A stretch of 64,000 nt of DNA from assembly GCA_052061695.1 (NCBI GenBank), contig JBPZEY010000003.1. The stretch is one strand, 5' to 3'. This document shows, one piece after another, positions 8,106-16,360 of the stretch. Source of the DNA: Alkalicoccus luteus. GTDB taxonomy: Bacteria; Bacillota; Bacilli; Bacillales; Salisediminibacteriaceae. A program made the position numbers and the translations under genes. Each line of letters opens with the position of its first letter. Within the stretch, counting starts at the first letter, position 1. The notes below the pieces were generated by a model. That model ran no database searches and was not told the DNA's origin. It was given only the letters and a program-made list of their open reading frames with translations.

Positions 8106-8387
8106 CTTCATTCGTCCTGGTGGAAAATGAGTGGATACTGGACGAGCTCCGGCTTTTGGCAGCATCAGCGATAGCGATGCAGTTACAAGACCGGCGGCTG
8201 TCCCAACGACCTGGTAGGAAGCAAGCGTTCCGTGAACGACGTAATACATACCTCCCTGCGCAGCGTACACGAGAATGATAAACATTCCGGCTCGAAACGC
8301 ACGGGTTCGTCGATTTTCCTTGGCTCCACCAATCACGAACCAGACAGCAGCAGCAACAAATAGAATCAGCGTTAAATACGGCAGCAC
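8103..8387 (-). CDS. Small membrane protein
   Basis: A 94-residue protein with three hydrophobic segments (about 4-22, 33-53 and 60-78) joined by short basic loops. AAGGAGG lies 9 nt before the GTG at 8387, so this start is preferred over upstream codons. It lies alone between terminators. The family is not recognised. Confidence 0.7.
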   Translation of the reverse strand: MLPYLTLILFVAAAVWFVIGGAKENRRTRAFRAGMFIILVYAAQGGMYYVVHGTLASYQVVGTAAGLVTASLSLMLPKAGARPVSTHFPPGRMK

Positions 8388-8483
8388 AGCGGTCAGCCTC
8401 CTTATGTATGCGTTTACATAAGAATAGCATATGCCGGTAACCTGCACACGTGACTTTCTGCTTATTCTTCCTGCATATGGAAA

Positions 8484-9566
8484 CTAACTTTTTTCCGGAA
8501 GAAACGCCTCTTTCGGAATCGACATATGCATGCCTTTATTTTCGTTAACGACTTGTGTAATTTGGAGATCGCCGGCCACAGCAAGGAACGAATAGGCTTC
8601 GCGCCTGCTTTTGTTATAGTATTTTTCAAGAAAATCAATGGCCGCAAGCGATACCTGTCTGGCCGCTTCTTCCAAATTTTCATGGAACGCGTGAATGATC
8701 CAGTGTTCGTCCGTCTCCAAAATTGGCTGCGTAAACGAAAAGTCCTTGCGAACCGTAACGCGGAGCAGAGCATTAACGGAAGCTTCCACTCCCGTTCCGT
8801 CCAGCTCACTGTCTCCCTGAGCTAGGTGGGCATCCCCGAGAGAAAGCAGTGCACCGTCATTAAAGACCGGGTAATACATCGTCGTATCAGCTCCAATCCG
8901 CCAATTGTCCACGTTACCGCCAAAATGGCCAGGTGGAATCGTACTGAACTTACCATCCTGCGCAGGAGCAGTGCCCATCGTGCCCATATGAATTCTGGCC
9001 GGGACCTGCATATGCGTCATCGTTTCTTCCCGCGTCACTTCATTCGGCTGCAGGATACGGCCGTTGACGTTATAAGAGCCTGGATACTGATACCCGAACG
9101 CCGGCGTCAGCCATTGGCCTTTGTCATCCATTTTGTAAATGGTTACCCGTTCCTGCTCATGCATTTCCACTTCATTAAAAAGATAGCCCCACGGTGCAGA
9201 TAAATTAGAGCCATATGGATTACGCGGCTCCATATCGAGAATCTGCACTTCCAGAATGTCTCCCGGTTCAGCGCCTTTTACATAAATGGGGCCCGTCAGC
9301 AAATGGGGACCCGGCTCCCGTTCTGCTTCCGGGATCGCTTCATAGATCGCCCGGATGCCGTCATCCATCATCACGTCCGGGGCATCTCCCGCATGATGCG
9401 TGACAGTTTCTACATAGACAAAGTCACCAGATTTAACAATAAGCGACGGGCGAAGCGATCGATCCCAGTGCCCCCAGTGCACCGTGTCGGGTGTTGCTTC
9501 GAGCGAATGGATCGAAGCGTCTTTTATAGATGAGGCTAACGATGATTTGAATGGGGAATAACGCAA
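8484..9566 (-). CDS. Acetamidase/formamidase family protein
   Basis: A 360-residue protein of the FmdA/AmdA family, which hydrolyses formamide or short aliphatic amides to ammonia. Family features include HWGHWDRSLRP near the N terminus, the VKGAEPGDILEVQILDM segment (about residues 95-111), NFGG-type HFGGNVDNW (about 213), LLSLGDAHLAQGDSELDGTGVE (about 240-262), a metal-site region, and an EKYYNKSRREAYSFL tail. Translation starts at TTG (9566), with AAAGGAG 11 nt upstream. No amide transporter is adjacent, so the natural substrate is uncertain. Confidence 0.9.
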   Translation of the reverse strand: MRYSPFKSSLASSIKDASIHSLEATPDTVHWGHWDRSLRPSLIVKSGDFVYVETVTHHAGDAPDVMMDDGIRAIYEAIPEAEREPGPHLLTGPIYVKGAEPGDILEVQILDMEPRNPYGSNLSAPWGYLFNEVEMHEQERVTIYKMDDKGQWLTPAFGYQYPGSYNVNGRILQPNEVTREETMTHMQVPARIHMGTMGTAPAQDGKFSTIPPGHFGGNVDNWRIGADTTMYYPVFNDGALLSLGDAHLAQGDSELDGTGVEASVNALLRVTVRKDFSFTQPILETDEHWIIHAFHENLEEAARQVSLAAIDFLEKYYNKSRREAYSFLAVAGDLQITQVVNENKGMHMSIPKEAFLPEKS

Positions 9567-9677
9567 TATGAGTCACACTCCTTTTTAGATACGATATGTC
9601 TCTTTTTCCTGTAAAAAGGATTCGGTAAACCGGGGAAGACGTGCTATGATAAGAGAAAAAGAGGAGTATGCTATCAA

Positions 9678-10037
9678 ATGAGGAACCGTTTACTGATAAG
9701 TTTGCTCCTGCTGGCCGCCTGCAGTCCGCAGGCCGAAGCTGAAGAAGTGACCGCAGGCTCGGAGCCTGAAGCGGTGCATGCATACATTCAATCGCTTCAG
9801 GAGCCTGGAATCTATTTGTACCACACGGAGGAAGCCGGCTATGTGATCACAAAAGATCGACCGGTCCCCGTGCAAATGAAGACAACTCTTGAAGACGATC
9901 TTCTTCTTCTGCATTTAACACCAGCCGATGATGGGAAAATATCTTCTGTTTACCGGATTTCCATGGATAACATTCATGCAATCGAGCTTTTGGAGGCGGA
10001 CGAAACGACGTTTTTCAGCGACATTTCCGGCTTTTAA
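9678..10037 (+). CDS. Small lipoprotein
   Basis: A 119-residue protein with a short signal and lipobox LLAAC (cysteine at about residue 15), then an acidic extracellular domain of mixed strands. GAGGAG precedes the ATG by 11 nt. Its 3' end overlaps the convergent DUF805 gene by 4 bp. I do not recognise the domain. Confidence 0.75.
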   Translation: MRNRLLISLLLLAACSPQAEAEEVTAGSEPEAVHAYIQSLQEPGIYLYHTEEAGYVITKDRPVPVQMKTTLEDDLLLLHLTPADDGKISSVYRISMDNIHAIELLEADETTFFSDISGF

Positions 10038-10381
10038 GCTGACTTTGGATTTGACCCATAATCGTTTGGACCCGCTTCTGAGTCAAGTGCTGCGAAGATT
10101 GCAAATAAGAAAACGCCTAGTACCGGGACAAAGCTGACGAGCACAAACCAGCCGCTTCTTCCTGTATCATGCATTCTTCTGACTCCTACTGCCAAAGCCG
10201 GTACCACGACCGCAATCGAGTACAGTCCGGTAAGCAGCGGCGCGATATCAGCTGCTTCCTGTACAATAACGAGCGCGAGCATGCTTAAGATATTAATGAG
10301 CGTAAACATCCAGTACTCTTTGCGGCGGGCACGGCCCCTGAAATCCGCGTAACGGGATAAAACGTGTGCATACCAGTACAT
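10034..10381 (-). CDS. DUF805 family membrane protein
   Basis: A 115-residue protein starting MYWYAHVLSRYADFRGRARRKEYWMF, the N-terminal signature of DUF805 (an aromatic-rich start, then RARRKEYW). Three or four helices follow, then the conserved VRRMHDTGRSGW motif (about residues 70-82). AGGAGG lies 7 nt before the ATG at 10381, so the longer upstream reading is rejected. DUF805 proteins are common small membrane proteins of unknown role. Confidence 0.88.
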   Translation of the reverse strand: MYWYAHVLSRYADFRGRARRKEYWMFTLINILSMLALVIVQEAADIAPLLTGLYSIAVVVPALAVGVRRMHDTGRSGWFVLVSFVPVLGVFLFAIFAALDSEAGPNDYGSNPKSA

Positions 10382-10546
10382 TTTTAACCTCCTGTAACGT
10401 AAGTCTTTAAGCCTAATTTTATGGTTCAACTGGCAATAAATTAATAAAAGTCCTGAACCCATTGTACCTAAATTCATTCTATAGTATGATATAAACCGAA
10501 GAATGATTCAGCTGGTTTCCATTCCTTATCCGTCAGGAGGGGTCTT

Positions 10547-11566
10547 GTGCCTTTTGTAAAAGAAGCTCCTAAACATCATCAGCTGCTGATCCAGCACGAT
10601 TTCACCCAAATAATCTTCAGCGCATGGGTCACACATTTTATTATGATATTCGTATTTATTATTTACACCGTTCCGTCCTTGATTGTTCTGAACGCACTAA
10701 GCCTGGCGCTGCTGACGACGATGTTTTTTTTCAATATGATGAAACGTCCGCTGACCACGTTTTTGATCATGTTTTCTCAGACGTCCCTGCACGTTTTGTA
10801 TGGTTCTTTTTTACTCGGATGGTCGGTCGGTTTTTTCTATTATTTGTTTATTTTTCCGATTCTCGCTCTGCTTATCTTAAAAAAATCTCAGATGGTGCTG
10901 TTAATCAGTGTTATCATGCTTCAGTTTTTATTCGTTTATTTTATCACGCCTGAGTATACCGCTCTGCTTCCTGAGCTCTCCCAGCGGGTGCTTGGCGCTA
11001 TTAATCTGTTCGGGGTCCTGATCATCGTGACGTTCGTTTTCTACCTGTTTAAAGCAACGAACGATGACATTTTGGATGAGCTGCACGATCAGTCCATCCA
11101 CGATGAGCTGACCGGCCTCCTGAACCGCCGCAAAATGACGGCGGTGCTCGAGGACGAGGTAGAGCGGGGACGGAACGGCATGGTGCTACTGCTTGATATG
11201 GATGACTTTAAGCGGATAAATGATACGTACGGTCATGATGTCGGCGATAAAGTTCTCATTATGGCAGCAGGCGTATTCCGCTCTGGCCTGCCCGCCGGCG
11301 CAAAGGCTGCCCGCTGGGGCGGTGAAGAATTTTTGATTTACCTGCCTGATACAGAAAAAGAAGAAGTTGAGCCCTTATTTCAGAAGCTTCTCGTTCAGTT
11401 CCGCAGTAAATCACCTGACCTGCCGCTTTCCTTTACAGGCGGAGCATCTCCTTTATTGACCAGTGTATACGAAACACTGAGAGCAAGCGACCGTGCGCTG
11501 TATCACGGCAAAGCACTCGGAAAAGAGCGCCTCGAAAACTATGCATCTGAAAAATCCTCCAGCTGA
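10547..11566 (+). CDS. Membrane-bound diguanylate cyclase (GGDEF)
   Basis: A 339-residue protein with about six N-terminal helices (residues 20-170) and a C-terminal GGDEF domain. DELTGLLNRR starts the domain near residue 187, the metal and substrate motif LDMDDFKRINDTYGHDVGD follows, and the active-site motif is RWGGEEF near residue 258, so cyclic-di-GMP synthesis is likely. No RxxD inhibitory site is seen at the usual place just upstream. Translation starts at GTG, with CAGGAGGGG upstream. The signal sensed by the membrane part is unknown. A second GGDEF gene is at 39918-40733. Confidence 0.92.
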   Translation: MPFVKEAPKHHQLLIQHDFTQIIFSAWVTHFIMIFVFIIYTVPSLIVLNALSLALLTTMFFFNMMKRPLTTFLIMFSQTSLHVLYGSFLLGWSVGFFYYLFIFPILALLILKKSQMVLLISVIMLQFLFVYFITPEYTALLPELSQRVLGAINLFGVLIIVTFVFYLFKATNDDILDELHDQSIHDELTGLLNRRKMTAVLEDEVERGRNGMVLLLDMDDFKRINDTYGHDVGDKVLIMAAGVFRSGLPAGAKAARWGGEEFLIYLPDTEKEEVEPLFQKLLVQFRSKSPDLPLSFTGGASPLLTSVYETLRASDRALYHGKALGKERLENYASEKSSS

Positions 11567-11581
11567 CTTGATTTGGTTGAC

Positions 11582-11612
11582 GAGCGCCGCATGCGATGCA
11601 GGCGCTCTTTTT
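11582..11612 (+). terminator. Rho-independent terminator after the GGDEF gene
   Basis: A GAGCGCC/GGCGCTC stem (11582-11588 and 11601-11607) followed by TTTTTATT. Its end overlaps the last codons of the convergent S41 protease gene. Confidence 0.85.
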
Positions 11613-13149
11613 ATTCGTTAGTTCCGTGCAGACGATCCGTCAACGCGAGCGTAAAATCAAGTTCATCGCCCGGCAGCACCCATATGTCCGGTTCAATTCC
11701 TATACCTTCCCTTCCGAACAGAGCCGGGTGCACGTTCATGGAAGACGGCAGATTAAATTGGATACGCGAATGAGGCAGCTCCGCCTGCATTCCTGCTTCG
11801 CTCATAAAATTACCGTGTGAAGGGGTGCCAACCAACGTCACGTTATCTGCATCGGTCATCACCGACAACATCCATTCCGCTGCGGAACCGGTACGTTCAT
11901 CGATCAGCACATAGACCGGCGTATCACTGTCTGGTTTTTCAAAGCTCCCGCTGTCCATATGTACGGTTGGGTCTCTTGGAAACTCATAGTGATCGAATGC
12001 CCGGTACAACCCTTCCCAGTCATAGCCCTGATCTGCCCAAAACTGTCGCTGCGGTCCAACTAAACTGTAGAGTGTATTCGTGACAAGGTGAAAGGAGTCG
12101 ATACTGTGCAGGTAGCCCCCGAGCAGCTCCTGCGCCCACTCTACCGCGAAGCGGGTATGCCCGCCTCGATTGGAACGGATATCGATTACTGCGGCCTCTG
12201 CTTCGTCTAAATCGATAATCCGGTCCAGTCTGTCGTCAAAGGAAACGGGATCATTTTCTGCTACGAACAGCGTGTCAATTCGAGCTAGCCAGGTTGCCTC
12301 ACGCCATTCCGTGATGTATCCGTCCCGATTGACAATTTCTGCATCAGACGGGGTCTTTAATTCTTCAGACCACGTCCGCTCAGTAGATTCAAACATCCAC
12401 CTCGCCTCTTCTTCTCCATAATCGCCAGGCATATAAACAATCTCTCCATCAGAATCTAAGGAGGGAACCAAATAGTTGCTCGGATTTTCCCCATTAATGC
12501 GAAGCAGTCTCTCTCCATCCTCTGTCAGGTACCGACCGTTCTCCTCATAAACGAGCATGTCCGCGTAATGAAATACGTAGGGCCTCCCTTGAAGATTTCG
12601 ACCGTCCACCATCACGTGCTGATCCGTTATAAACGCATAGCTCTCCCGCAGCTCCTGCGCGAATTCCTGCCGCGGAGTTTCCTCATCTGCCTCGGAAATC
12701 CATTCAAGCAGCTGATCATGGGAATCGAGAAACACTTCCTCTCCGTAAAAATCAAATGGCGCATATCCATAACGGAACGCCTGCAAAAACGCTTCAGCAT
12801 CCGCTTCCATTTCATCCGGCGTCATTTGCACCAGATACTCGAACGTCGGAATGAGCGCTTCCCGGCCGTCTTCATCCAGTTCTTCAATAGCAGAAGATGA
12901 AAATCCGGGAGCATATGTACTGATATCTGGATCGGGCTGTTCCGGCCTTTCAGAATGAAACCGTTCGATCTTCTCTGCATCCGTTTCATTGAATGACCCG
13001 GACGGCTTTAACGAATCAAGGAGAGGGCTCTCAGCTTCTTTTAGAAAGGGAAGCTTAGTCTGGACATTTTCCGGCTCTGGCAGCGGCTCCGCTTCATCAG
13101 CACAGCCAGCCAAAAGCAGCACCAGCACCCCTGTAATCCTTTTTATCAC
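11611..13149 (-). CDS. S41-family peptidase-like lipoprotein
   Basis: A 512-residue exported protein with lipobox LLAGC near residue 16 and an acidic N-terminal half. The C-terminal half (about residues 300-500) matches the tail-specific protease fold. It has the VIDIRSNRGGHTRFAVEW strand-loop, then PVYVLIDERTGSAAEWMLSVM carrying the probable nucleophile serine, and VTLVGTPSHGNF. No PDZ domain is obvious, so it differs from the CtpA/CtpB type. The many Asp/Glu residues fit a protein folded outside a halophilic cell. It is monocistronic. Confidence 0.85.
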   Translation of the reverse strand: MIKRITGVLVLLLAGCADEAEPLPEPENVQTKLPFLKEAESPLLDSLKPSGSFNETDAEKIERFHSERPEQPDPDISTYAPGFSSSAIEELDEDGREALIPTFEYLVQMTPDEMEADAEAFLQAFRYGYAPFDFYGEEVFLDSHDQLLEWISEADEETPRQEFAQELRESYAFITDQHVMVDGRNLQGRPYVFHYADMLVYEENGRYLTEDGERLLRINGENPSNYLVPSLDSDGEIVYMPGDYGEEEARWMFESTERTWSEELKTPSDAEIVNRDGYITEWREATWLARIDTLFVAENDPVSFDDRLDRIIDLDEAEAAVIDIRSNRGGHTRFAVEWAQELLGGYLHSIDSFHLVTNTLYSLVGPQRQFWADQGYDWEGLYRAFDHYEFPRDPTVHMDSGSFEKPDSDTPVYVLIDERTGSAAEWMLSVMTDADNVTLVGTPSHGNFMSEAGMQAELPHSRIQFNLPSSMNVHPALFGREGIGIEPDIWVLPGDELDFTLALTDRLHGTNE

Positions 13150-13283
13150 GTCGCCCCCACCTCCTCTTTACCCTGACATAAGTTTACCATTCTGTGAAAG
13201 CATCCGCCCAGCACTTTCTATGTAAGTTCAGCTGTAAAAAAACTGCTAATTAGAAGCATGTACAGAAATTTATATTGAACATC

Positions 13284-13313
13284 AAAAAAGCACGGCCGGG
13301 GGCAGGCCGTGCT
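13284..13313 (-). terminator. Rho-independent terminator after the LuxR-type gene
   Basis: A perfect 9-bp stem AGCACGGCC/GGCCGTGCT with a G/C loop and T6 on the minus strand, 9 bp after the stop of the LuxR-type gene. Confidence 0.88.
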
Positions 13314-13321
13314 GTGCATAT

Positions 13322-13969
13322 TCAGCGGACGGAAAGAACCCATCCGCGTTTGATGCACTCTGTTATAACTGCCGTTCGGCAGGTAACATTCATTTTTCGG
13401 TAGATCTTGCTGAGCGTGGTATTCACGGTGGAATGCGCTTTATACAAATCTTCGCTGATCTGCTTCGTATCACTTCCATCTAAAATCGCCTGCAGCACTT
13501 CAATCTCCTGTGGTTTAAAGCTATCGCGGATATCCGCACCGTTCAGCTCAATCCGGCTGAGGCGCTTTTTCTTTTCTTTCAGATTACTGATCCGCACCGC
13601 AAGCAGCGAGGAAATATCCGGCTCAACGTGAGGAAGATGATTCTTTACCGCTTCACGCATAGCTGACGGAAACGACATGGCATATTTTGCCGAAACCACA
13701 ATCGGTGCGTACGTCTGCATATCTAAAATCTGATCCGGACTAACCGGAGAGGTCAAGATAATCATTTTTTGTTCGCCTGGGTAGCCCGCCTTGAGCACGT
13801 CACGTTCCTCTTCCGTTAAGCCGGATGGATGAAGCAGATAAATAACGTGAACCGGTCTTGCGAGCTGTTCAAGTACTGGCATTACCACTTGCTGGCATAC
13901 ATGAACCTGTCTGTCTTCGTGAACGGACTGCAAATACGTCACCTTTATAGGGGAAACCGTTTCAATCAT
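13322..13969 (-). CDS. LuxR-type HTH transcriptional regulator
   Basis: A 215-residue protein. The C-terminal 60 residues form a LuxR/GerE helix-turn-helix: FKPQEIEVLQAILDGSDTKQ, then ISEDLYKAHSTVNTTLSKIYRKMNV. The N-terminal 140 residues lack the Asp-pocket residues of a clear receiver domain and are not recognised. It may resemble CsgD/LuxR orphans. It faces away from the quorum-sensing cassette at 14426 across a 456-bp gap, so a link is possible but not shown. Confidence 0.85.
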   Translation of the reverse strand: MIETVSPIKVTYLQSVHEDRQVHVCQQVVMPVLEQLARPVHVIYLLHPSGLTEEERDVLKAGYPGEQKMIILTSPVSPDQILDMQTYAPIVVSAKYAMSFPSAMREAVKNHLPHVEPDISSLLAVRISNLKEKKKRLSRIELNGADIRDSFKPQEIEVLQAILDGSDTKQISEDLYKAHSTVNTTLSKIYRKMNVTCRTAVITECIKRGWVLSVR

Positions 13970-14425
13970 GATACATCCTCCTCCTGCGGCGAAATAGAAA
14001 CGCCTGTCTGTATGTTTAAATGTACCGTATCCTGCGGGTTTCCGGTATTGAGAAAGTCACGGGAAGATTTCATTCAGATAGGTCTTTTTAAAGCACCCTT
14101 TTTCAACCTTTTTGAGAAACAGGAAATGAAACGCCAGCAATATCCATTAAATTGAACATATACGGAGTTTTGTTCAGTAAAATGAATGTCATAGCGTGAT
14201 AATCCCTGATAATCCCAGAAAAATACTGGTATTATCTATAAAAAAGGCAGAAAAATCCGGCAGAAAAGCAGTCGACTCGAACGAACATTTAGAGTAACGT
14301 AGTATAGTAGAAGAGCATATGCCGTCTTCACAGGTATATTTCTCAACTTTGAGGAAATAAAGCGTGTATGATCGAAGCTTAAGGACCTATTTTCTCAATG
14401 GAGTATGGGGGAGGATTATACTAAA
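13970..14425. other. 456-bp intergenic region upstream of the quorum-sensing cassette
   Basis: No gene was found. It separates the divergent LuxR-type and HTH-TPR genes and must hold both promoters. Near 14335-14358 an inverted repeat of the form TATTTCTCAA/TTGAGGAAATA (one base unpaired) occurs, and the half TATTTTCTCAA recurs at about 14389-14400, 26-37 nt before the receptor start. These could be operator sites for the receptor. Confidence 0.4.
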
Positions 14426-15700
14426 ATGAGAATAGACATAAATATGGACCAGGATATTGGACGCATGGTAGCCTCACGCCGGATTCAAACATCGGTGACT
14501 CAGGAAGAACTTGCATCCGGTATTTGTTCCATTCCTTATTTAAGCAAGCTGGAGAATAATAAGCTGACTAACCCTAATCCTGAAACAGTAGAGCTGTTGC
14601 TGGAACGCCTGGATGTCGATTATGATTACTTCCGGCGCGTACAGGCAGACTCTGTCCGCACGATCCAGAAGCTTTACAAGAGCATCAATAACAAACGTAT
14701 GAAAACGGCTGAGAAACAGTGGGAAACGTTATCGCAATATGCAGAAGAACACCCCCTGCTTGCAGTGAATGCTGATTTTCTATTAATTCAGTTTCGCTAC
14801 GAATTATTCAAATGGGATATGAAAGCAGCTGATCAAACGAAAAAAAGGCTGGATGAATTGAGTAAAACGCTAAGCGAACTGCAGCAGTTTTACTTCAACT
14901 ACTTCATTGGGTTGCATGCATCTATGAATTATAATTTAGTAGAAGGTGTTCGCACGATGGAGCATGCGCTTGCAATTGGTAAAAGTCTCAATATAAAAGA
15001 TGAATTTCTTTTTTATCACATAGCGCTTTCTTACAGCTTGTTAGGCTCTTCATCACTTGCTCTATTTTACGCTAAAGAAGGATTGGTAATCTTTCAAGAA
15101 AACTTAGAACAAGAACGAGTCATAGATACTTTCTCATTGTTAGGGATTTGCTATATTCGTCTCAGACAATACAAACAAGCCGAAGATATTTTTGACAAAG
15201 TTCTTGATCTCTCTTCAGAAAAAGAATCTGATAGTTTACTTAGTATGACGTACCATAACAAAGGATATCTTTACTCTCATAAGGGGGACTCCAATTTAGC
15301 AATTCAATATTATGAAAAAAGTTTGAAATATCAAGTTGAGCACTCGGATAAATATTTCAATACTTTGTTTTTTATGGCTAAAGAATATATTAAAACCAAT
15401 AATATTGAAAAAGCTAAAGAAGTTATCGATAGTGACCGCGAAAGGCTTGATGAACCTTTATCTGAAATTAAACTTCAAATGGAAATGCTGCGAAGAAAAA
15501 TCGGTAATAATCCTGAATCTTCTGTGCAGTACATTGAAGAAATTGTATTTCCATTTTTGGATAAAAAGCCGAATTCTAAACTTATGACAGAAGCTTGTTT
15601 GCAGATTGGCGAAGCATATGAGAAGCTATTCAAGTACAAAGCGAGCAGCCAGTTTTATAAAAAAGCAATCGATTTATATTCAGAAATTGAACTATTTTAA
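14426..15700 (+). CDS. RRNPP-type quorum-sensing receptor (HTH plus TPR)
   Basis: A 424-residue cytoplasmic regulator. Residues 10-65 form an HTH-Xre domain (RRIQTSVTQEELASG, then PYLSKLENNKLTNPNPE). The rest is a chain of TPR-like helical repeats, e.g. LGICYIRLRQYKQAEDIF, MTYHNKGYLYSHKGDSN and QIGEAYEKLFKYKASSQFY. This is the architecture of PlcR, NprR and related receptors that bind re-imported peptides. GGGGGAGG lies 11 nt before the ATG at 14426. The last two thirds are clearly AT-rich compared with flanking genes, suggesting transfer. The SD of the following pro-peptide gene touches its stop codon, so receptor and peptide are co-transcribed. Confidence 0.88.
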   Translation: MRIDINMDQDIGRMVASRRIQTSVTQEELASGICSIPYLSKLENNKLTNPNPETVELLLERLDVDYDYFRRVQADSVRTIQKLYKSINNKRMKTAEKQWETLSQYAEEHPLLAVNADFLLIQFRYELFKWDMKAADQTKKRLDELSKTLSELQQFYFNYFIGLHASMNYNLVEGVRTMEHALAIGKSLNIKDEFLFYHIALSYSLLGSSSLALFYAKEGLVIFQENLEQERVIDTFSLLGICYIRLRQYKQAEDIFDKVLDLSSEKESDSLLSMTYHNKGYLYSHKGDSNLAIQYYEKSLKYQVEHSDKYFNTLFFMAKEYIKTNNIEKAKEVIDSDRERLDEPLSEIKLQMEMLRRKIGNNPESSVQYIEEIVFPFLDKKPNSKLMTEACLQIGEAYEKLFKYKASSQFYKKAIDLYSEIELF

Positions 15701-15715
15701 GGAGGTGAGTGTATA

Positions 15716-15853
15716 ATGAAAAAAGGACAAAAGATTCTTTTAGGAGTAGCATTTTCGTTTGCTCTACTATTCACCGCTATGCCTGCTTCTGCAGTTGAAC
15801 TTAATCAAACTAACAACGACTTCTCTCCAACTGCAGCACACCCAGATTGGTAA
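15716..15853 (+). CDS. Secreted signalling pro-peptide, probable partner of the HTH-TPR receptor
   Basis: A 45-residue protein with a textbook signal peptide: a basic start MKKGQK, a hydrophobic core, and a cleavage site MPASA before VEL. The exported part would be VELNQTNNDFSPTAAHPDW. GGAGGTG lies directly after the receptor stop codon, 8 nt before the ATG, and a strong terminator follows 14 bp after its stop. Size, position and layout match Phr, PapR and NprX precursors. By analogy the active signal is probably the last 5-8 residues (within PTAAHPDW), re-imported by an oligopeptide permease; this is inference. Confidence 0.85.
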   Translation: MKKGQKILLGVAFSFALLFTAMPASAVELNQTNNDFSPTAAHPDW

Positions 15854-15866
15854 TATAAATATCACT

Positions 15867-15906
15867 ACCCTCTCTAATTTGTATATTGGAGAGGGTTTTT
15901 ATTTTA
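15867..15906 (+). terminator. Terminator of the quorum-sensing cassette
   Basis: ACCCTCTC/GAGAGGGT stem (15867-15874 and 15889-15896) followed by TTTTTATTTT. Confidence 0.9.
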
Positions 15907-15948
15907 AACTTGGCAATTGAATGAAAGATTTAATATCAAGCCCTAATT

Positions 15949-16356
15949 CTAGAATTCCCTCTTCACAATAAATCCGTTTTCTACCTTCTCAAATCCTGCT
16001 TTTGGGTAATAGTCCATGGCTTCGGGAGCGGATAAGAGGATCAATGCGGTTTGGGGACCAATGGCTTGTTTGACATGTTCGATCAGTTCTTTCCCTATTC
16101 CACTGCTTTGATGCTCCTTCTTCACGGCGAGGTCAGACAAGTAGCAGGCATAGGAAAAATCGGTTAAGCACCTCGCAATCCCCACCAATTCTCCCCCGAC
16201 TCTTGCGCTTACCGTAAGCTGTGCTTCTTCCAGCATCCTCCCCATTCTTTCTAAATCGTTTACCGGGCGGCGAATGCCGGAAGAGCGGAACACGTCCGCC
16301 ATGTCTTCCGGGTTTATAGTTCCATTTACTTCGTAGCTAATCTTCTGTTGCTTCAT
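15949..16356 (-). CDS. GNAT-family N-acetyltransferase
   Basis: A 135-residue GNAT protein. The acetyl-CoA motif is VKKEHQSSGIGKELIEHV (about residues 78-95), followed by ILLSAPEAMDYYPKAGFEKVENGF, a C-terminal form common in small YhcW/YitI-type acetyltransferases. It lies 4 bp after the anti-sigma-like gene and may be co-transcribed with it. The substrate is unknown. Confidence 0.85.
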   Translation of the reverse strand: MKQQKISYEVNGTINPEDMADVFRSSGIRRPVNDLERMGRMLEEAQLTVSARVGGELVGIARCLTDFSYACYLSDLAVKKEHQSSGIGKELIEHVKQAIGPQTALILLSAPEAMDYYPKAGFEKVENGFIVKREF

Positions 16357-16360
16357 TTCA

